64,000 nucleotides of DNA, from positions 248,001 through 312,000 of the forward strand of contig NZ_JACJPO010000066.1 of the NCBI RefSeq assembly GCF_014696105.1, given 5' to 3'. A program made the position numbers and the translations under genes. The DNA is from Microcoleus sp. FACHB-1515 (GTDB taxonomy: Bacteria; Cyanobacteriota; Cyanobacteriia; Elainellales; Elainellaceae). The notes under the pieces are model-generated. The model did not search any database. It was not told the origin of the DNA and saw nothing but the letters and a program-made list of their open reading frames with translations. Positions 26,684 through 39,276 of this stretch are shown here, piece after piece (the first letter of the stretch is position 1; every line of letters starts with the position of its first letter).

Positions 26684-28084
26684 ATGAACGAAACCTTCGC
26701 TTTTTTGAAGAAAGCCCAACTGCGATCGGAAATCCGCGCCTGCCTTGCCCTCGCCCTTCCCCTGGCCGCCGCCCAACTCGCCCAACAAGCCACTTCATTC
26801 GTCGATACCGTGATGATGGGTTTGCTCGGCAGCGAAGCGATCGCCGCAGGCGGACTCGGCGGCATCAGCTTCGGAACCTTGCTGCTGGTTTGCTCTGGCA
26901 GTCTCTCAGCCACCAGTCCACTCGTTTCAGAAGCATATGGACGCGGCGATCGCCGCCGCATCGAGCAGGTTGCCCAGCAAGGCTTTTGGCTTGCCCTTCT
27001 CATCGCCCTACCCGCCACCCTGCTGCTGTGGAACGCAGGCGCAATTTTGACCCATCTCGGTCAGCAAGAAAGCACGATCGCGCTGGTCGTGAACTATCTA
27101 CGGGCGATCGCCCCTGGACTTTTTCCTGCCTTGGCATTTGCCGTCATGCGTAATGTCGTTTCGGCGTTGTCACGCCCTCGTCCCGTCATGGTAATTACAC
27201 TGTGCGGATTGGTCTTCAACGTCGTCGCCAACTACAGCTTGATGTTTGGCAAGATTCGGCTTGGCGCGATTAGTCTGCCGCCGCTGGGTCTAACGGGAAT
27301 TGGCCTTGCCAGTACGATGTCGTTTTGGGGCGTGTTGATTGCCCTGCTGATCTACATTCGGTTGCAGTCGGATTTGCGGCAGCACCGCATTTTTCCGCCG
27401 CGACCGAAGTTCGATCGCCAAATCCTCAAAGAACTGCTGCAAATTGGCATCCCCATCGGCGTTCTTTACGGCGTTGAAACAGGCTTGTTCACTATCACCG
27501 CCTTCTTAATGGGCTTTTTGGGAACCGTACCGCTCGCCGCCCACCAAATCGCACTGCAAACAGCGGCAATTACGTTTATGGTTCCGGCTGGCATTTCCTA
27601 CGCGACAACCGTGCGCGTCGGACAACTGCTCGGCCAAGAAAATTTACCGCAGGCACGACTGGCAGCGTTCATCAATTTGGCGATCGGCGCAACATTCATG
27701 GCAATCATGGGCATTGCATTTCTCGTTTTTCCGCGATCGATCGTCGCGCTTTACCTGGATGTGAACAATTTGGCGAATGCCGCTGTCGTAGCAATGGCGA
27801 TCGATCTGCTGCGCGTTGCGGCGATGTTTCAGCTTGTTGATGGCATTCAGGTGATTGCCGCTGGCGCACTGCGCGGACTACAAGACACCCGAACGCCAAT
27901 GCTGATTGGGCTGTTTGCCTATTGGGGCATTGGCTTGTCTTGTGGCTACACGCTCGGTTTGCGATCGGGCTGGGGCGGAGTCGGCCTATGGATTGGGCTG
28001 GCGATCGGTCTTGCCGTCGCTTCGATCATTTTCACCTGGCGATTCACGCGATTAATCAATGCCAGAATTCGTTTGAGCGCATGA
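26684..28084 (+). CDS. MATE family multidrug/toxin efflux transporter
   Basis: This 466-residue protein has twelve likely membrane helices in two halves. The MATE N-terminal signature is LALPLAAAQLAQQATSFVDT and the second-half equivalent is ELLQIGIPIGVLYGVETGLF. The family exports cationic or hydroxylated compounds using a Na+ or H+ gradient; no substrate can be read. It is preceded by a 321 bp gap, and its stop overlaps (ATGA) the start of a short GNAT-like remnant. Confidence 0.93.
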   Translation: MNETFAFLKKAQLRSEIRACLALALPLAAAQLAQQATSFVDTVMMGLLGSEAIAAGGLGGISFGTLLLVCSGSLSATSPLVSEAYGRGDRRRIEQVAQQGFWLALLIALPATLLLWNAGAILTHLGQQESTIALVVNYLRAIAPGLFPALAFAVMRNVVSALSRPRPVMVITLCGLVFNVVANYSLMFGKIRLGAISLPPLGLTGIGLASTMSFWGVLIALLIYIRLQSDLRQHRIFPPRPKFDRQILKELLQIGIPIGVLYGVETGLFTITAFLMGFLGTVPLAAHQIALQTAAITFMVPAGISYATTVRVGQLLGQENLPQARLAAFINLAIGATFMAIMGIAFLVFPRSIVALYLDVNNLANAAVVAMAIDLLRVAAMFQLVDGIQVIAAGALRGLQDTRTPMLIGLFAYWGIGLSCGYTLGLRSGWGGVGLWIGLAIGLAVASIIFTWRFTRLINARIRLSA

Positions 28085-28230
28085 ATTTTAAGCGAATGAG
28101 TATTTGCATCAGCAGCGATCGATCCAAACTCGATCTCACCATCATTCACAATTTTCTGCAAACTGCTTACTGGTCAGAAAAGATCGCGATCGACCCGGAA
28201 CTGTATTTGCAAGTGAGTTTTTCGCAATAA
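28081..28230 (+). pseudogene. N-terminal remnant of a GNAT acetyltransferase
   Basis: These 49 codons begin at the ATG overlapping the MATE stop. Residues about 7-34 (ISSDRSKLDLTIIHNFL, then QTAYWSEKIAID) match the N terminus I associate with small cyanobacterial GNAT N-acetyltransferases. The acetyl-CoA-binding core that should follow is absent; the frame stops after QVSFSQ and runs into the terminator hairpin. It could be a degraded gene cut by deletion. The alternative, an unrelated small protein, is less likely given the match. Confidence 0.6.
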
Positions 28231-28258
28231 AAAATCCTGCTCGATCGAGCAGGATTTT
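28231..28258. terminator. Perfect palindromic terminator between MATE/GNAT remnant and rpoC2
   Basis: AAAATCCTGCTCGA pairs perfectly with TCGAGCAGGATTTT. The stem ends in four T residues on either strand, so it can terminate the rpoC2 transcript (minus strand) and readthrough from the plus strand. Confidence 0.8.
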
Positions 28259-28278
28259 CACAGAACTAGCGGTTGAGT

Positions 28279-31200
28279 TTATTCGTCATCGTCGTCGATG
28301 TCATCTTCAAAGTCGTCATCGTCGTCAATGATCGGTGAGAAGCCGTCATCATCGTCGCTGGGTGCGTCGCTCGCGCCAAACCCGAAAGTGGGGCGGGCAG
28401 CTTCGCCGTTGCCGTCGCGAGTGCCGCCGATCATTTCGTTGGCGAACACATCGAAGCCACCTTCAAAGTCGTAAGAGCGAGCGGTGCGATCGTCCAAGAC
28501 AACATCCTTGAGGTCGTCGTCTTCGAGGTAGCCATTGTCGTAGCCAAGTTCGGCTTCGGCGTTCATGCTGTCTTCGTAGGCGTTGAAGCCCGTTCCAGCC
28601 GGAATCAGACGACCGATGATCACGTTTTCCTTCAGGCCGCGCAGCCAGTCGGACTTGCCTTCGATCGCCGCCTCGGTCAAAACGCGAGTGGTTTCCTGGA
28701 ACGAAGCCGCCGAGATGAAGCTGTCGGTATTCAGCGAGGCTTTCGTGATCCCCAGCAGAACCGGAGTGTATTCGGCAGGTGCGCCTCCGGTAATCGACAT
28801 CGTGCTGTTCACCTGTTCGATCTGGTTGAGATCCACCAGTTCTCCCGGCAGCATCGTGGTGTCGCCACCGTCGTCAATCCGCGCTTTCGAGGTCATCTGC
28901 CGCACGATCACTTCGATGTGCTTGTCAGAAATATCGATGCCCTGCGATTGATAAACCGACTGCACCTCGTTCACCAAGAAGGTTTGCACCTTTTCCAAGC
29001 TGATCTGTGCGGCTTCGTGGATGCCCAAGCTTTCGCGGTGCAGCTTGAAGAAGATCTCCAGAATTTCGTGCGGATTGGCCGGACCATCGGTGAGCGGTTC
29101 TGCCGCGCCGACTTCTTGCCCGTCCAGCACCAGCACGTTTTGCGTGGGACCCAGCGGATATTCGGTGACGACGCCATCAGCTTCGATCACTTTGATTTCG
29201 ACCGAATCGTCATCGCCGTACACGACTTGCGCCGTCCCCGGACGCTCCGAGAGGATGCAAGCTTCTTTCGGCTTGCGGGCTTCGAGCAGTTCTTCGATCC
29301 GAGGAAGACCCTGAATGATGTCTCCCGTTTTGGTACGCTCGAACACCAGCAGAACGAGGTTGTCGCCCCGTTGGACAAGGTCGCCATCGTCAATGTGCAG
29401 CACGGCTCCGGCTGAAACGCGGTAAGGACGCGCCGTCCGCAGCGTGATCTTACCGTCGCCCGCCTGCGTCACCTGACCGGAATCGGGCGCGACGATGCCA
29501 GGGGCAACTTCGGCTCCGGCTACGAGCAGATCGCCTTTTTTCGCCGTTGAGGTTTTGCCTGCCAGGTCAATTTCGAGGCGATCGTCCTGCCGCACCACGA
29601 GCAAACGCCGCACCAGTTCATTCCCTTCACGAATGCCGCGAATTTCCCCGGCTTCTTTGCAGAGAATTTCCGTTCGCGCCACGACTGCACCCGGAGCAAT
29701 CTGATCGCCATCCTTAACCAGAATGCGCGTATTTGTGCTGCCCTGGGTTTGATCGGCAGAAACATCGCGGCGGATGACGAGCGATTCGAGAATCACAAGC
29801 TGAAGCCGCATCACTTCCGGATCGGTTTCGTCAGGAATCAATTCGATGTCAGCCGCAAGCTGCGCGTCCTGATCGATTTCCAGAACCAGTTGCGTCCTGA
29901 GCAGTTCCAGCCCTTCAACGGACTTGACGCGATCGCCATCCTTATACGGAATCCGCTGAATGGCGCGGAGGCGAATCGATCGACCCGACTCTTCCGCCGT
30001 CGATTCTTGACTCGGAACTGAGGGTTCATCGGGGACGGTGAACTCGGTCACGGGTCGCAGCAAGAGGGCGGGACCTTCCGGCGATTCGACATATTCGATG
30101 TAGCGAATTTCGTCGATCGTCAGTCCGGGCATCACTTCCTGACCGGGATTTGCCAGTGTTCCGTCTTTGGACAGAACGGCTTCCGGGTTATCGGCCAGGT
30201 GCAGTTCACCGGGCTTGATCACGATTTCGCGCAGAATGTCGTTTTTCTGAGTGACTTCAACCACGCCGCTGCTTTGACAGAAGATGTCTTTGACCACTTC
30301 CGTTCCGGCTTCGACAAACTGACCGTCTTCCACCATGAGCAGCGAAATGTCTTTGTTGACTTCGTGGGCTTCTTCGGGAATCCACAGCAAAGTGCCGCCC
30401 TTGGTGACTTCATAGCCCTGCTTGGCTTTGCCCTTTTTGCCGACTTCCACACCAGAGTATTTGATGATGCCGCCTGTGCTGGTGCGGTAGCGATCGTCAA
30501 TCAGTTCCGCAACGACCTGGTTATTCGTCACCTTGGTTCCGGGCGTGGCGATCAGCGAAAAGCGCTGGTTGTGCTGCGTTTCGATCAAATAGAGTTCGCG
30601 ACCCTGGAAGCTTTCGGCATGAACGCGGGCATCGTCGAGCAGCACGGAAGCCGTAATGATTTCGACTTCGCGGCTGCCTTTGCCTTCGTCTTCCTGCGGG
30701 ATCCGCACCACGCCGCCGTTTTCCGTCACGAGCTTGGTTTCCGCGAGGATGCTGTTGACCTCGACGACATCGCCGTTTTTAACGACGGGTTCGGCTCCGG
30801 GCGGCAGGTTGTAGACTTCACCCGCCAAGATCCAGATCAAGCCGCCGCGCTGGGCGATTCGGGTCGTGTTGCCCTGACGGTCTTTCTTTTCTTCCGGCAC
30901 AACATCCGCGAACATGACTTCGCCTGCCAGGTCGGAAGCTACGTCCATCGTGGCGCGTTCCGTCACTTTGCGGACGCGGCTCGCAGCAGGCATTTCCACG
31001 AGCATTTGGCCGAGCTTGACGCGATCGCCATCGCGCACAAACAAAATTGATCCCGGTGGAATGTTAAAGGTTTCCTTACCCTTTTCGCCTTCCAAAAATA
31101 GATCGACGGGCGACTCCATGATCAAAGCGTCTTCGCCGTGCCGAGTCCGGAATGCCCGCGTTCTCACCCGCGATTTCGACAGCTTGACGCTGCCCGCGAA

Positions 31201-32286
31201 TGGCGCACGAACTTGAGGAGTCACATCGCCTGTGAACGTGCCTCCGGTGTGGAACGTCCGCATGGTTAGCTGCGTTCCGGGTTCCCCGATCGACTGCGCG
31301 GCAATGATCCCGACCGCTTCACCCAAATCCACCTTCGAGGCGTGTGCCAAGCTCCAGCCGTAGCAGGCTTGACACACCGATCGCGTGGCGTTGCAGGTGA
31401 GGGGCGATCGCACGATCACTTCTTCGACTTTGGCCTTGCCGATCAGTTGCGCCACATCGTCCGAGATCGGTTCGTTGCGGGCAATGATCAGTTCGCCCGT
31501 TTCCGGATGCAGCACATCCTTAGCGGGAACGCGACCCAACAAGCGATCTTTGAGCGGAATCAAAACGCGCTCACCGTCGGTCATGGCGCGAGCCGGAATG
31601 CCGCGTTCGGTTTGGCAGTCGAGTTCGCGGATGATCACGTCTTGCGACACGTCTACCAGTCGGCGGGTCAGGTAGCCGGAGTCCGCCGTTCTGAGGGCGG
31701 TATCAACCAGACCCTTACGTGCGCCGTAAGACGAAATGATGTACTCGGTGACGGTCAGACCTTCGCGGAAGTTGGTTTTAATCGGCAAGTCGATGATTTC
31801 GCCTTGCGGATTTGCCATCAGGCCGCGCATTCCGACAAGCTGCCGCACCTGCGAGATGTTTCCCCGTGCGCCGGAAAAGGCCATCATGTAGACGGAGTTG
31901 AGCGGGTCGCTGGATTTGAAGTTGCGAACCACTTCGTCTTTGAGTTCTTCGCTGGTATCGTTCCAGGTGTCGATCACCTTTTGGAAGCGTTCGACTTCCG
32001 TGATGTCGCCGCGAATGTAGCGCGTTTCAGTTTCACGAATTTGTTCTTCAGCCGCTTCCAGCAGTTCGCGCTTGCTCGGTGGAACGACCAGATCGTCAAC
32101 GCTGATCGACACTCCGGCCTTGGTTGCGTACCGGAAGCCGAGATCCTTGAGTTCGTCAGCCATCGTTGCCGTCCGCGCTGTGCCGTAGTGCGTGAACGCC
32201 CAGGCGATCAAGCGGCGCAATTGGCCTTTGTCCACCACTCGGTTGCGAAAAATTGCTTGTTCTGGCTGTTGATTTTGTTCTGCCAT
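28279..32286 (-). CDS. rpoC2: DNA-directed RNA polymerase subunit beta'' (RpoC2)
   Basis: This 1335-residue protein is the C-terminal half of beta', split from RpoC1 in cyanobacteria and plastids. It contains the four-cysteine zinc site ([18 protein letters not shown]), the bridge-helix/trigger-loop region ([20 protein letters not shown]), the large beta-prime insertion of hammerhead-type repeats (about 350-950), and the conserved C-terminal segment [15 protein letters not shown]. The last about 30 residues form a strongly acidic tail rich in Asp, typical of cyanobacterial RpoC2. It is the last gene of the rpsT-tatD-rpoB-rpoC1-rpoC2 cluster, 79 bp after rpoC1, followed by a palindromic terminator. 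Confidence 0.98.
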   Translation of the reverse strand: MAEQNQQPEQAIFRNRVVDKGQLRRLIAWAFTHYGTARTATMADELKDLGFRYATKAGVSISVDDLVVPPSKRELLEAAEEQIRETETRYIRGDITEVERFQKVIDTWNDTSEELKDEVVRNFKSSDPLNSVYMMAFSGARGNISQVRQLVGMRGLMANPQGEIIDLPIKTNFREGLTVTEYIISSYGARKGLVDTALRTADSGYLTRRLVDVSQDVIIRELDCQTERGIPARAMTDGERVLIPLKDRLLGRVPAKDVLHPETGELIIARNEPISDDVAQLIGKAKVEEVIVRSPLTCNATRSVCQACYGWSLAHASKVDLGEAVGIIAAQSIGEPGTQLTMRTFHTGGTFTGDVTPQVRAPFAGSVKLSKSRVRTRAFRTRHGEDALIMESPVDLFLEGEKGKETFNIPPGSILFVRDGDRVKLGQMLVEMPAASRVRKVTERATMDVASDLAGEVMFADVVPEEKKDRQGNTTRIAQRGGLIWILAGEVYNLPPGAEPVVKNGDVVEVNSILAETKLVTENGGVVRIPQEDEGKGSREVEIITASVLLDDARVHAESFQGRELYLIETQHNQRFSLIATPGTKVTNNQVVAELIDDRYRTSTGGIIKYSGVEVGKKGKAKQGYEVTKGGTLLWIPEEAHEVNKDISLLMVEDGQFVEAGTEVVKDIFCQSSGVVEVTQKNDILREIVIKPGELHLADNPEAVLSKDGTLANPGQEVMPGLTIDEIRYIEYVESPEGPALLLRPVTEFTVPDEPSVPSQESTAEESGRSIRLRAIQRIPYKDGDRVKSVEGLELLRTQLVLEIDQDAQLAADIELIPDETDPEVMRLQLVILESLVIRRDVSADQTQGSTNTRILVKDGDQIAPGAVVARTEILCKEAGEIRGIREGNELVRRLLVVRQDDRLEIDLAGKTSTAKKGDLLVAGAEVAPGIVAPDSGQVTQAGDGKITLRTARPYRVSAGAVLHIDDGDLVQRGDNLVLLVFERTKTGDIIQGLPRIEELLEARKPKEACILSERPGTAQVVYGDDDSVEIKVIEADGVVTEYPLGPTQNVLVLDGQEVGAAEPLTDGPANPHEILEIFFKLHRESLGIHEAAQISLEKVQTFLVNEVQSVYQSQGIDISDKHIEVIVRQMTSKARIDDGGDTTMLPGELVDLNQIEQVNSTMSITGGAPAEYTPVLLGITKASLNTDSFISAASFQETTRVLTEAAIEGKSDWLRGLKENVIIGRLIPAGTGFNAYEDSMNAEAELGYDNGYLEDDDLKDVVLDDRTARSYDFEGGFDVFANEMIGGTRDGNGEAARPTFGFGASDAPSDDDDGFSPIIDDDDDFEDDIDDDDE

Positions 32287-32365
32287 TATGCTGCTTCTTT
32301 GAGTAAATCAATGGTTGGCTGTCGGGTGTTGGCATCTGCCAACAAGCCCGACCCTCGATCGCCCG

Positions 32366-34240
32366 TTAGCTCACAAGCGCGTTCATGATCGTTTTGTTGT
32401 AGATGATGCGCCCCGGTGTGGTGCGGACATACTGCGAGATGATGTTCCCCTCGGCATCTTCGCGGACGCGGCGGGATGCGTAGGTTTTCGTCACGATGCC
32501 ATCATCGCTGCGCTGCTCTTCGATCGGCTCTTGATCCGATCCGTCAGATTCGACCTTGCCGTCAAACCGCACCCAGACGTAAGCGTGCAGATCGACCAAT
32601 CCCTGCTCGTAAGCGATGATCGCGTCATCCAAATTCGCAAAGTAGCGTCCGGCTCCAAGTGTGGCGTTGGGATTTTCGGCTGTCAGGTAGTAGCAGCCCA
32701 ACACCATGTCTTGGCTCGGCGTCACGATCGGACGACCCGTTGCCGGAGACAAGATGTTGTTAGACGCCAGCATCAACAGTCGCGCCTCGGCCTGCGATTC
32801 CAGCGACAAGGGGACGTGAACGGCCATTTGGTCGCCGTCAAAGTCCGCGTTAAAAGCGGGACAGACCAAGGGATGAATCTGAATGGCGCGACCGTCTACC
32901 AAAATCGGCTCGAACGCTTGAATGCCCAAACGGTGCAGCGTGGGAGCGCGGTTGAGCATGACGGGGTGGCCTTCGATCACTTCTTGCAGCACGTCCCACA
33001 CCTGCGGATCGTTGCGCTGAATTAGCTTCTTGGCGGCTTTGATGTTGTTGACCAAGCCCAGACGGATCAAGCGATGGATGACGAAGGGTTGGAACAGTTC
33101 GATCGCCATTTCGCGCGGCAAACCGCACTGGTGGATTTTGAGTTTGGGACCGACCACGATGACCGATCGCCCAGAGTAGTCCACGCGCTTACCCAGCAGG
33201 TTTTGCCGGAAGCGGCCTTGCTTACCCTCAATGATGTCGGAGAGCGACTTGAGCGGGCGATTGTTCGCGCCTACCACTGTCCGACCGCGCCGCCCGTTGT
33301 CGATCAAAGCGTCAACCGCTTCTTGCAGCATCCGCTTTTCGTTGCGGACGATGATTTCCGGTGCAAGGATTTCTTGCAGACGGGCAAGACGGTTGTTGCG
33401 GTTGATGACGCGACGGTATAGATCGTTCAGGTCAGACGTGGCAAAGCGGCCACCATCTAGCTGCACCATCGGACGCAGATCCGGCGGGATGACGGGGATC
33501 ACAGACAGCACCATCCAGTCCGGCTGTGACTGCGTAGCGATGAAGTTGTCGATCACGCGCAGACGCTTGATCAGCTTGGCTCGCTTTTGGCCTTTGGAAG
33601 CGGCGATTTCTTCGCGAAGCTGTTCGGCTTCCGTTTCGAGATTCAGATCTTGCAGCAATCGCTGAAGTGCTTCCGCGCCGATGCCGACTTCCACTCCGGT
33701 AAGCTGCGAATCTTCGCTGTAAAGCTGATCCTCAATTTCGATCCACTGATCTTCAGTCAGCAGTTGCTTGTAGCTGAGGTTGTCCGCATTGCCGGGATTG
33801 AGGACGACATAGGCGTTGAAGTAGACGATCTGTTCAACATCGCGCAATGGCATATCGAGCAGAATCGCCATGTAGCTCGGAATCCCTTTGAGATACCAAA
33901 CATGGGCGACCGGAGCGGCCAGCTTGATGTAGCCCATGCGGTGACGGCGGACTCTGGACTCGGTGACTTCCACGCCGCAGCGTTCGCAGACGATGCCTCT
34001 GTGTCGGACGCGCTTGTATTTGCCGCAGTGACATTCCCAGTCTTTGGCGGGGCCAAAGATGCGCTCGCAAAATAGCCCGTCCATTTCCGGCTTCAATGTC
34101 CGGTAGTTAATCGTTTCGGGCTTGGTGACTTCGCCGACCACCATGCCGTTTGGTAAGGTGCGTTCGCCCCAGACGCGAATCCGCTCTGGCGAGGCCAAAC
34201 CGATCTTTACATAGTCAAACCGCTGTTCTAGCTTCGGCAT
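32366..34240 (-). CDS. rpoC1: DNA-directed RNA polymerase subunit gamma (RpoC1)
   Basis: This 624-residue protein is the N-terminal half of beta'. It shows the zinc-binding clamp motif ([20 protein letters not shown]), the catalytic Mg2+ loop [12 protein letters not shown], and the rudder/lid region ([18 protein letters not shown]). The start ATG 34240 is preceded by GGAAGG at good spacing. It sits 96 bp downstream of rpoB. Confidence 0.98.
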   Translation of the reverse strand: MPKLEQRFDYVKIGLASPERIRVWGERTLPNGMVVGEVTKPETINYRTLKPEMDGLFCERIFGPAKDWECHCGKYKRVRHRGIVCERCGVEVTESRVRRHRMGYIKLAAPVAHVWYLKGIPSYMAILLDMPLRDVEQIVYFNAYVVLNPGNADNLSYKQLLTEDQWIEIEDQLYSEDSQLTGVEVGIGAEALQRLLQDLNLETEAEQLREEIAASKGQKRAKLIKRLRVIDNFIATQSQPDWMVLSVIPVIPPDLRPMVQLDGGRFATSDLNDLYRRVINRNNRLARLQEILAPEIIVRNEKRMLQEAVDALIDNGRRGRTVVGANNRPLKSLSDIIEGKQGRFRQNLLGKRVDYSGRSVIVVGPKLKIHQCGLPREMAIELFQPFVIHRLIRLGLVNNIKAAKKLIQRNDPQVWDVLQEVIEGHPVMLNRAPTLHRLGIQAFEPILVDGRAIQIHPLVCPAFNADFDGDQMAVHVPLSLESQAEARLLMLASNNILSPATGRPIVTPSQDMVLGCYYLTAENPNATLGAGRYFANLDDAIIAYEQGLVDLHAYVWVRFDGKVESDGSDQEPIEEQRSDDGIVTKTYASRRVREDAEGNIISQYVRTTPGRIIYNKTIMNALVS

Positions 34241-34336
34241 TGATTCCTTCCCTTTGAATATGTAGCGGTACTAGACGATCGTTCGCGGTTGGCCGAATCG
34301 AGCTAACCGCGAACAAATTAGAGGGTGCGAGTGGCG

Positions 34337-37300
34337 TTACTCGTCGTCGCTATCCATGTCGCCGCTCGTAATCGATTCATACGTCGGGCGCGACGGGGTG
34401 CGTCGGTTGCCCACATCGGCCATCAAATCGACTTCGGTATCGCGGCTGGTTCCGTCTTCTTTGGTTTCGAGCTTGTGCGCGGCGATGTCAAGGCACAACG
34501 ATTGCAATTCGCGCATCAGCACCTTGAACGATTCGGGCGTTCCCGGTCGGGGGATCGCCTTGCCCTTGACGATCGCATTGAGCGCCTCGTTGCGTCCCTG
34601 CATATCGTCAGACTTCACCGTCAGCAATTCTTGCAGCGTGTAGGCTGCGCCGAAGGCTTCCAACGCCCAGACTTCCATTTCGCCGAAGCGCTGTCCGCCT
34701 TGCTGCGCCTTACCGCCCAAAGGTTGCTGCGTGACGAGCGAGTAGGGACCCGTCGATCGCGCGTGGATCTTGTCGTCAACTAGGTGGACGAGCTTGAGCA
34801 TGTAGGCTTTGCCGATCGTGACAGGGCGATCGAACGGTTCACCCGTGCGGCCATCATAGACCTGAATCTTGCCCGGATTCTGCTGATTGAACACCCAGTT
34901 CTTGCTGGTCGTTTCGCGGGCGTAGTCGAGCTTGCCGTGAACGGTTTCGCGAGACGATTCGCTGCCGTACATTTCATCGAACGGAATCATCTTGAAGCGG
35001 GCGTCAAGCTGTTCGCCTGCCCAGCCGAGCAGACACTCAAACACCTGACCGACGTTCATCCGCGAAGGCACACCCAGCGGATTCAGAACGATATCAACGG
35101 GCGAGCCATCGGGCAGGTAGGGCATATCTTCGGGCGGCAGAATGCGCGAGATGATGCCTTTGTTGCCGTGCCGTCCGGCCATCTTGTCGCCGACCTGGAT
35201 CTTGCGCTTTTGAGCCACATAGACGCGGACGACCATATTGGCTCCGGGCGGCAGTTCGTCGCCTTGCTCGCGGGTGAAGACGCGCACATCCACGACGCGA
35301 CCTTTTTCACCGTTGGGAACGCGCAAGGAGTTGTCGCGCACGTCACGGGCTTTTTCACCGAAGATTGCTCTGAGCAGTTTTTCTTCCGGTGGCTGATCCG
35401 ATTCACCCTTCGGTGTCACTTTGCCGACGAGGATATCGCCCGATTCGACCCAGGCTCCAATCCGAATAATTCCGGTTTCGTCTAGCTGACGCAGCGAATC
35501 TTCGCCAACGTTGGGAATTTCCCGCGTGATTTCTTCAGGTCCCAGCTTAGTTTGACGCGCTTCCAGGTCGTACTTCTCGATGTGAATTGAGGTGTAAACG
35601 TCGTCAATGACGAGCCGTTCGCTGATCAAAATCGCGTCTTCGTAGTTGTAGCCTTCCCAGGGCATGTACGCGACGGTGACGTTTTGACCGAGGGCAATTT
35701 CGCCGCCCTCAGTGGCCGAACCGTCTGCGAGGATCTGTCCGGCAATGACGCGATCGCCCACAAACACGATCGGACGCTGGTTGAGGCAGGTGTCTTGGTT
35801 CGATCGCTGATACTTTTGCAGCGTGTGCGAGATTTCCTTGCCCTGATCGTTGCGGACGCGAATCGTGTTGGCATCCACATAGGTGACTTCGCCATCCGTT
35901 CGGCTGACGATCACCATGCCGGAGTCTCGCGCCGCCTGTGCTTCCAGACCCGTGCCGACGAGCGGACGTTCGGGATGCAACAAGGGAACGGCCTGCCGCT
36001 GCATGTTCGATCCCATCAAAGCGCGGTTGGCGTCGTCATGTTCGATGAAGGGAATCAGCGACGTGGCGACTGAGATAATCTGCACGGGTGAAACCGCCAC
36101 ATAGTCTACTTCAGACGGACTTGCGGTTGTGAAGTCTTGACGGTAGCGGACAGCCACCGATTCTCCGATGATGTAGCCGTTTTCGTCCGTAGCGCAGTCA
36201 CCCGCCGCCACGCGCAGATCGTCTTCTTCATCTGCCGTCATGTAGATTGGGGCGGTGTCTTTGAGGACGCGGCCATTTTCGACCTTAAAGTACGGCGTTT
36301 CGATGAAGCCGTAGGCGTTGACGCGAGCGTGGGTTGCCAGCGAACCAATCAGGCCAGCGTTGGGACCTTCTGGGGTTTCGATCGGGCAGATCCGGCCATA
36401 GTGAGACGGGTGAATGTCGCGCACGGCAAAGCCAGCCCGTTCCCGCGTCAGACCACCGGGGCCAAGAGCGCTGAGACGACGCTTGTGCGTCAGCTCCGCT
36501 AGCGGGTTCGTCTGATCCATGAACTGCGATAGCTGCGAGGAGCCGAAGAATTCCTTAATCGCGGCGACGAGCGGCTTCGGGTTGACGAGCGAAGCGGGCG
36601 TGAGCGAATCAGCATCCGAAACGGTCATGCGTTCGCGGATAATTCGCTCTAGGCGGTTGAGTCCTACGCGGACTTGGTTTTGCAGCAGTTCACCGACCGA
36701 TCGCACCCGTCGATTTCCCAAGTGATCGATATCGTCAATTTGACCGATATCGAATTCCAGGTTGATCAGATAGTCCACAGCCGCCAGAATGTCTTGAGCG
36801 GTGAGGACGCGAGTGGTTTCCGGGACGTTGAGGCGCAGCTTCTTGTTGAGCTTGTAGCGGCCTACTTTGCCCAGGTCGTAGCGCTTGGGATCAAAAAAGC
36901 GCGATTCGAGCAGTTGCGTTCCGCCCGTCACGGTCGGAGGTTCGCCCGGACGCAGCTTGCGATAAAGCTCTAGCAGGGCTTCTTCTTCGCTGAACTGGCC
37001 TTCTTTTTCGATCGTCTTTTGAAAATATTCGGGGTGACGCAGCGCATCAAAAATTTCCGCATCGCTCAAACCCAATGCCTTGAGAAGGACTTGGGCGGAG
37101 AGCTTGCGGGTTTTGTCGATCCGAACCCAGACCAAATCGTTTTTGTCAGTTTCAAACTTCAGCCATGCGCCCCGGTTGGGGATCAAGCTGGCGTTGTAGG
37201 TGCGGCGACCGTTTTTGTCCGTTTCCGACTTGTAGTAGACGCCGGGACTGCGAACGATTTGGTTGACGATGACGCGCTCGGCTCCGTTGATGATGAACGT

Positions 37301-37636
37301 GCCGCGATCGGTCATCAAGGGCAAATCCCCAATGAACACTTCTTGCTCTTTGATTTCGCCCGTTTCTTTATTGATCAGGCGAGTCGGGACGTGCATCTGC
37401 ACGGCGTAAGTGCTGTCTCGACGTTTCGCTTCGTCTACGCCATACTTGGGTCGTCTGAGTTTATAGTCTTTCCCGATAAAGTGGAGTTCAAGCTTGCCAG
37501 TGTAGTCTGTGATGGGGGAGAAGCTGTCTAGCTCCTCGATCAAGCCTTCTTCCAAAAACCAGCGGAAGCTCGCCCGCTGAATTTCGACTAGATCTGGCAG
37601 AGTGAAAACGGGTGCGGTTTGAGTTAGATTAGTCAT
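34337..37636 (-). CDS. rpoB: DNA-directed RNA polymerase subunit beta (RpoB)
   Basis: This 1099-residue beta subunit forms the active-site cleft with RpoC1 and RpoC2. The rifampicin-pocket segment [18 protein letters not shown] and the following [16 protein letters not shown] are typical and unaltered in the residues visible. The C-terminal signature [19 protein letters not shown] is present. The frame is open seven codons further upstream, but ATG 37636 ([19 protein letters not shown]) matches the family N terminus. The gene is separated from tatD by 373 bp, so it may have its own promoter as well as readthrough from rpsT-tatD. Confidence 0.98.
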   Translation of the reverse strand: MTNLTQTAPVFTLPDLVEIQRASFRWFLEEGLIEELDSFSPITDYTGKLELHFIGKDYKLRRPKYGVDEAKRRDSTYAVQMHVPTRLINKETGEIKEQEVFIGDLPLMTDRGTFIINGAERVIVNQIVRSPGVYYKSETDKNGRRTYNASLIPNRGAWLKFETDKNDLVWVRIDKTRKLSAQVLLKALGLSDAEIFDALRHPEYFQKTIEKEGQFSEEEALLELYRKLRPGEPPTVTGGTQLLESRFFDPKRYDLGKVGRYKLNKKLRLNVPETTRVLTAQDILAAVDYLINLEFDIGQIDDIDHLGNRRVRSVGELLQNQVRVGLNRLERIIRERMTVSDADSLTPASLVNPKPLVAAIKEFFGSSQLSQFMDQTNPLAELTHKRRLSALGPGGLTRERAGFAVRDIHPSHYGRICPIETPEGPNAGLIGSLATHARVNAYGFIETPYFKVENGRVLKDTAPIYMTADEEDDLRVAAGDCATDENGYIIGESVAVRYRQDFTTASPSEVDYVAVSPVQIISVATSLIPFIEHDDANRALMGSNMQRQAVPLLHPERPLVGTGLEAQAARDSGMVIVSRTDGEVTYVDANTIRVRNDQGKEISHTLQKYQRSNQDTCLNQRPIVFVGDRVIAGQILADGSATEGGEIALGQNVTVAYMPWEGYNYEDAILISERLVIDDVYTSIHIEKYDLEARQTKLGPEEITREIPNVGEDSLRQLDETGIIRIGAWVESGDILVGKVTPKGESDQPPEEKLLRAIFGEKARDVRDNSLRVPNGEKGRVVDVRVFTREQGDELPPGANMVVRVYVAQKRKIQVGDKMAGRHGNKGIISRILPPEDMPYLPDGSPVDIVLNPLGVPSRMNVGQVFECLLGWAGEQLDARFKMIPFDEMYGSESSRETVHGKLDYARETTSKNWVFNQQNPGKIQVYDGRTGEPFDRPVTIGKAYMLKLVHLVDDKIHARSTGPYSLVTQQPLGGKAQQGGQRFGEMEVWALEAFGAAYTLQELLTVKSDDMQGRNEALNAIVKGKAIPRPGTPESFKVLMRELQSLCLDIAAHKLETKEDGTSRDTEVDLMADVGNRRTPSRPTYESITSGDMDSDDE

Positions 37637-38009
37637 GCGTCTCCTCAGACGAGTCACGCTCCGGGGGGCAAGCCCCAGATTTTACAGTGCTAGCGCTAAA
37701 GATGTCAATGCGAATTCAGACCTTACGATGCAAGGACTGATGAAAAAGAATATTTAGTTCGAGATGGCGGGGGACTTCAGTTGAGCAGGCTCCTGAGCTA
37801 AACAAATTGTTGCAATGTGCGCGGATCGAGCAGAATCAGAACGGAGTGATGTTCAGTGAAAGATGACTTTGCAATCGATGCTGACTTGCCCGTCGCCCCC
37901 TCAAGGCATTGACCCAGCATCCTAGCCAACTTCCACATACCCGCCAACCGCATACCTTCCTTAACATTATGGCGCAGAATTTGCAATCTGTGCACTGACG
38001 GAAACTTTC
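37637..38009. other. rpoB upstream region
   Basis: This 373 bp gap lies within an otherwise tight cluster. A small GGGGC/GCCCC stem-loop lies at 37665-37676 about 30 bp before the rpoB start, and an AT-rich run (AAAGAATATTTAG) lies near 37746-37758. A promoter or leader is expected here, but no -35/-10 pair could be assigned with confidence. Short open frames here show no coding character. Confidence 0.45.
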
Positions 38010-38786
38010 TCAGGCAATTTCTGGAAGGCCAAATAGCTGCCGAGCGTTTGCCGTCGTTTGAGTCGCGATCGCCTCCACGTCTACGCCTCTTAACCGCGCT
38101 AGCTGCTCCGCCACATGAATCACGTTAGCAGGCTGGTTGCGCCGCTCTTTGCGCTTGGGGACGGGCGAAAGAAACGGGCAGTCGGTTTCGATCAAAAGTC
38201 GATCGTCCGGCACCAGCTTGGCCGATTCCTGCACCTCGATCGCATTTTTGAACGTCACGATGCCGCTAAAGCTGATGTAGAAGCCGCGATCGAGAAACCA
38301 GCAAGTCTCCTCAGGTGTGCCGCTCCAGCAGTGCATCACGCCTTTTGAGTCGGGTCGATCGCGCAGCATCTCAATTGCAGTTTGGGCAGCATCGCGGCAG
38401 TGAACGATCACGGGCAGATTTAACTGCTGGGCGATCGCAAGCTGAGCGGCAAAAGCGTTCTGCTGGTCAGCTTGATTTTCAGCCTTGAAGAAATCCAGTC
38501 CGGTTTCACCGATCGCAACGACCTTGGGATCAGACTGCGCCAAAGCCAAAATTTCTGCTGCCGTTGCGTCCGTCCACTGACCCACATCCAGCGGATGCAG
38601 CCCGACCGCAAAGTACAGTTCGGCAAATCGGCGCGACAGCGCTTGAATTTGAGCAAATTCAGGCGGTGTCACGCAGGAATGCACAAGCTGAACCACACCC
38701 GTATCGCGCCAAGACTGGGCGATCGCGTCGAGGTCAAGTTGGAAATCTGGGAAGTTGAGGTGGACGTGCGTATCAATGAGCTGCAT
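38010..38786 (-). CDS. tatD: TatD family metal-dependent hydrolase
   Basis: This 258-residue TIM-barrel hydrolase has metal ligands DTHVHLNF at the N terminus, IGETGLDFF (Glu), PVIVHCRDA (His), VMHCWSG (His) and [11 protein letters not shown] (Asp). The family comprises 3'-5' DNA exonucleases/DNases, with some members acting in quality control; the exact substrate is open. It lies 8 bp after rpsT, and this rpsT-tatD-rpoBC1C2 order is characteristic of cyanobacteria. Confidence 0.93.
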   Translation of the reverse strand: MQLIDTHVHLNFPDFQLDLDAIAQSWRDTGVVQLVHSCVTPPEFAQIQALSRRFAELYFAVGLHPLDVGQWTDATAAEILALAQSDPKVVAIGETGLDFFKAENQADQQNAFAAQLAIAQQLNLPVIVHCRDAAQTAIEMLRDRPDSKGVMHCWSGTPEETCWFLDRGFYISFSGIVTFKNAIEVQESAKLVPDDRLLIETDCPFLSPVPKRKERRNQPANVIHVAEQLARLRGVDVEAIATQTTANARQLFGLPEIA

Positions 38787-38794
38787 TCGATCGA

Positions 38795-39100
38795 CTAGGA
38801 AGCAGTCGTGGTTTGGGCTTCGTGCCGCTTGAGCGCTTTGGCAAGACGCGACTTTTTGCGAGCGCCATTGTTGGCGTGCAGAACTCCGGTTTTCACGGCC
38901 TTGTCAATTTTGCTGTAGGCCGCTGCCATGCGGGTTTGCACGTTCTGGCTGGCTTCGGGCGTCGGGTTGGCGGCATATTCGCTGACGGCGGCGAAGTAGT
39001 TCTTCATCAGCGTTTTGACAGCCGATTTTTGAGATTTGTTGCGGAGACGGTTGCGCTCTGCGATTTTTGCACGCTTCTGTGCGGACTTGATGTTTGCCAC
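38795..39100 (-). CDS. rpsT: Small ribosomal subunit protein bS20
   Basis: This 101-residue basic protein has the S20 signature [23 protein letters not shown] and the C-terminal [19 protein letters not shown]. It binds 16S rRNA helices early in 30S assembly. The start codon is GTG at 39100, which matches the family N terminus exactly. It is the first gene of the minus-strand cluster. Confidence 0.97.
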   Translation of the reverse strand: MANIKSAQKRAKIAERNRLRNKSQKSAVKTLMKNYFAAVSEYAANPTPEASQNVQTRMAAAYSKIDKAVKTGVLHANNGARKKSRLAKALKRHEAQTTTAS

Positions 39101-39276
39101 AGCGGGTTCTAGAGAAAAAGAGTTTTCAGCAGCTATTCATTCTAGCGAACGATCGCAAGAAAGCGCTAGACCGATCGAGTAGTTCACGCGATCGCGTCCC
39201 AGGAAGCGGTTTAATTGAAGCGAACCATCTTTTCCTGCGCCGAGAGAGGAAAATCACAAGCGCGAAGGCTTCTAAC

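Noticed and set aside
30199-31050. Long open frame antisense to rpoC2
   Set aside because: It is the mirror of a conserved RpoC2 region; composition is low-complexity His/Phe/Asp-rich from antisense codon usage and there is no start context.
31342-32388. 348-codon open frame antisense to rpoC2 and the rpoC1-rpoC2 junction
   Set aside because: Shadow of RpoC2 codons with no family motif; the rpo genes on the other strand are unambiguous.
37798-37995. 65-codon minus-strand frame between rpoB and tatD
   Set aside because: No family signature or start context; composition typical of non-coding sequence.
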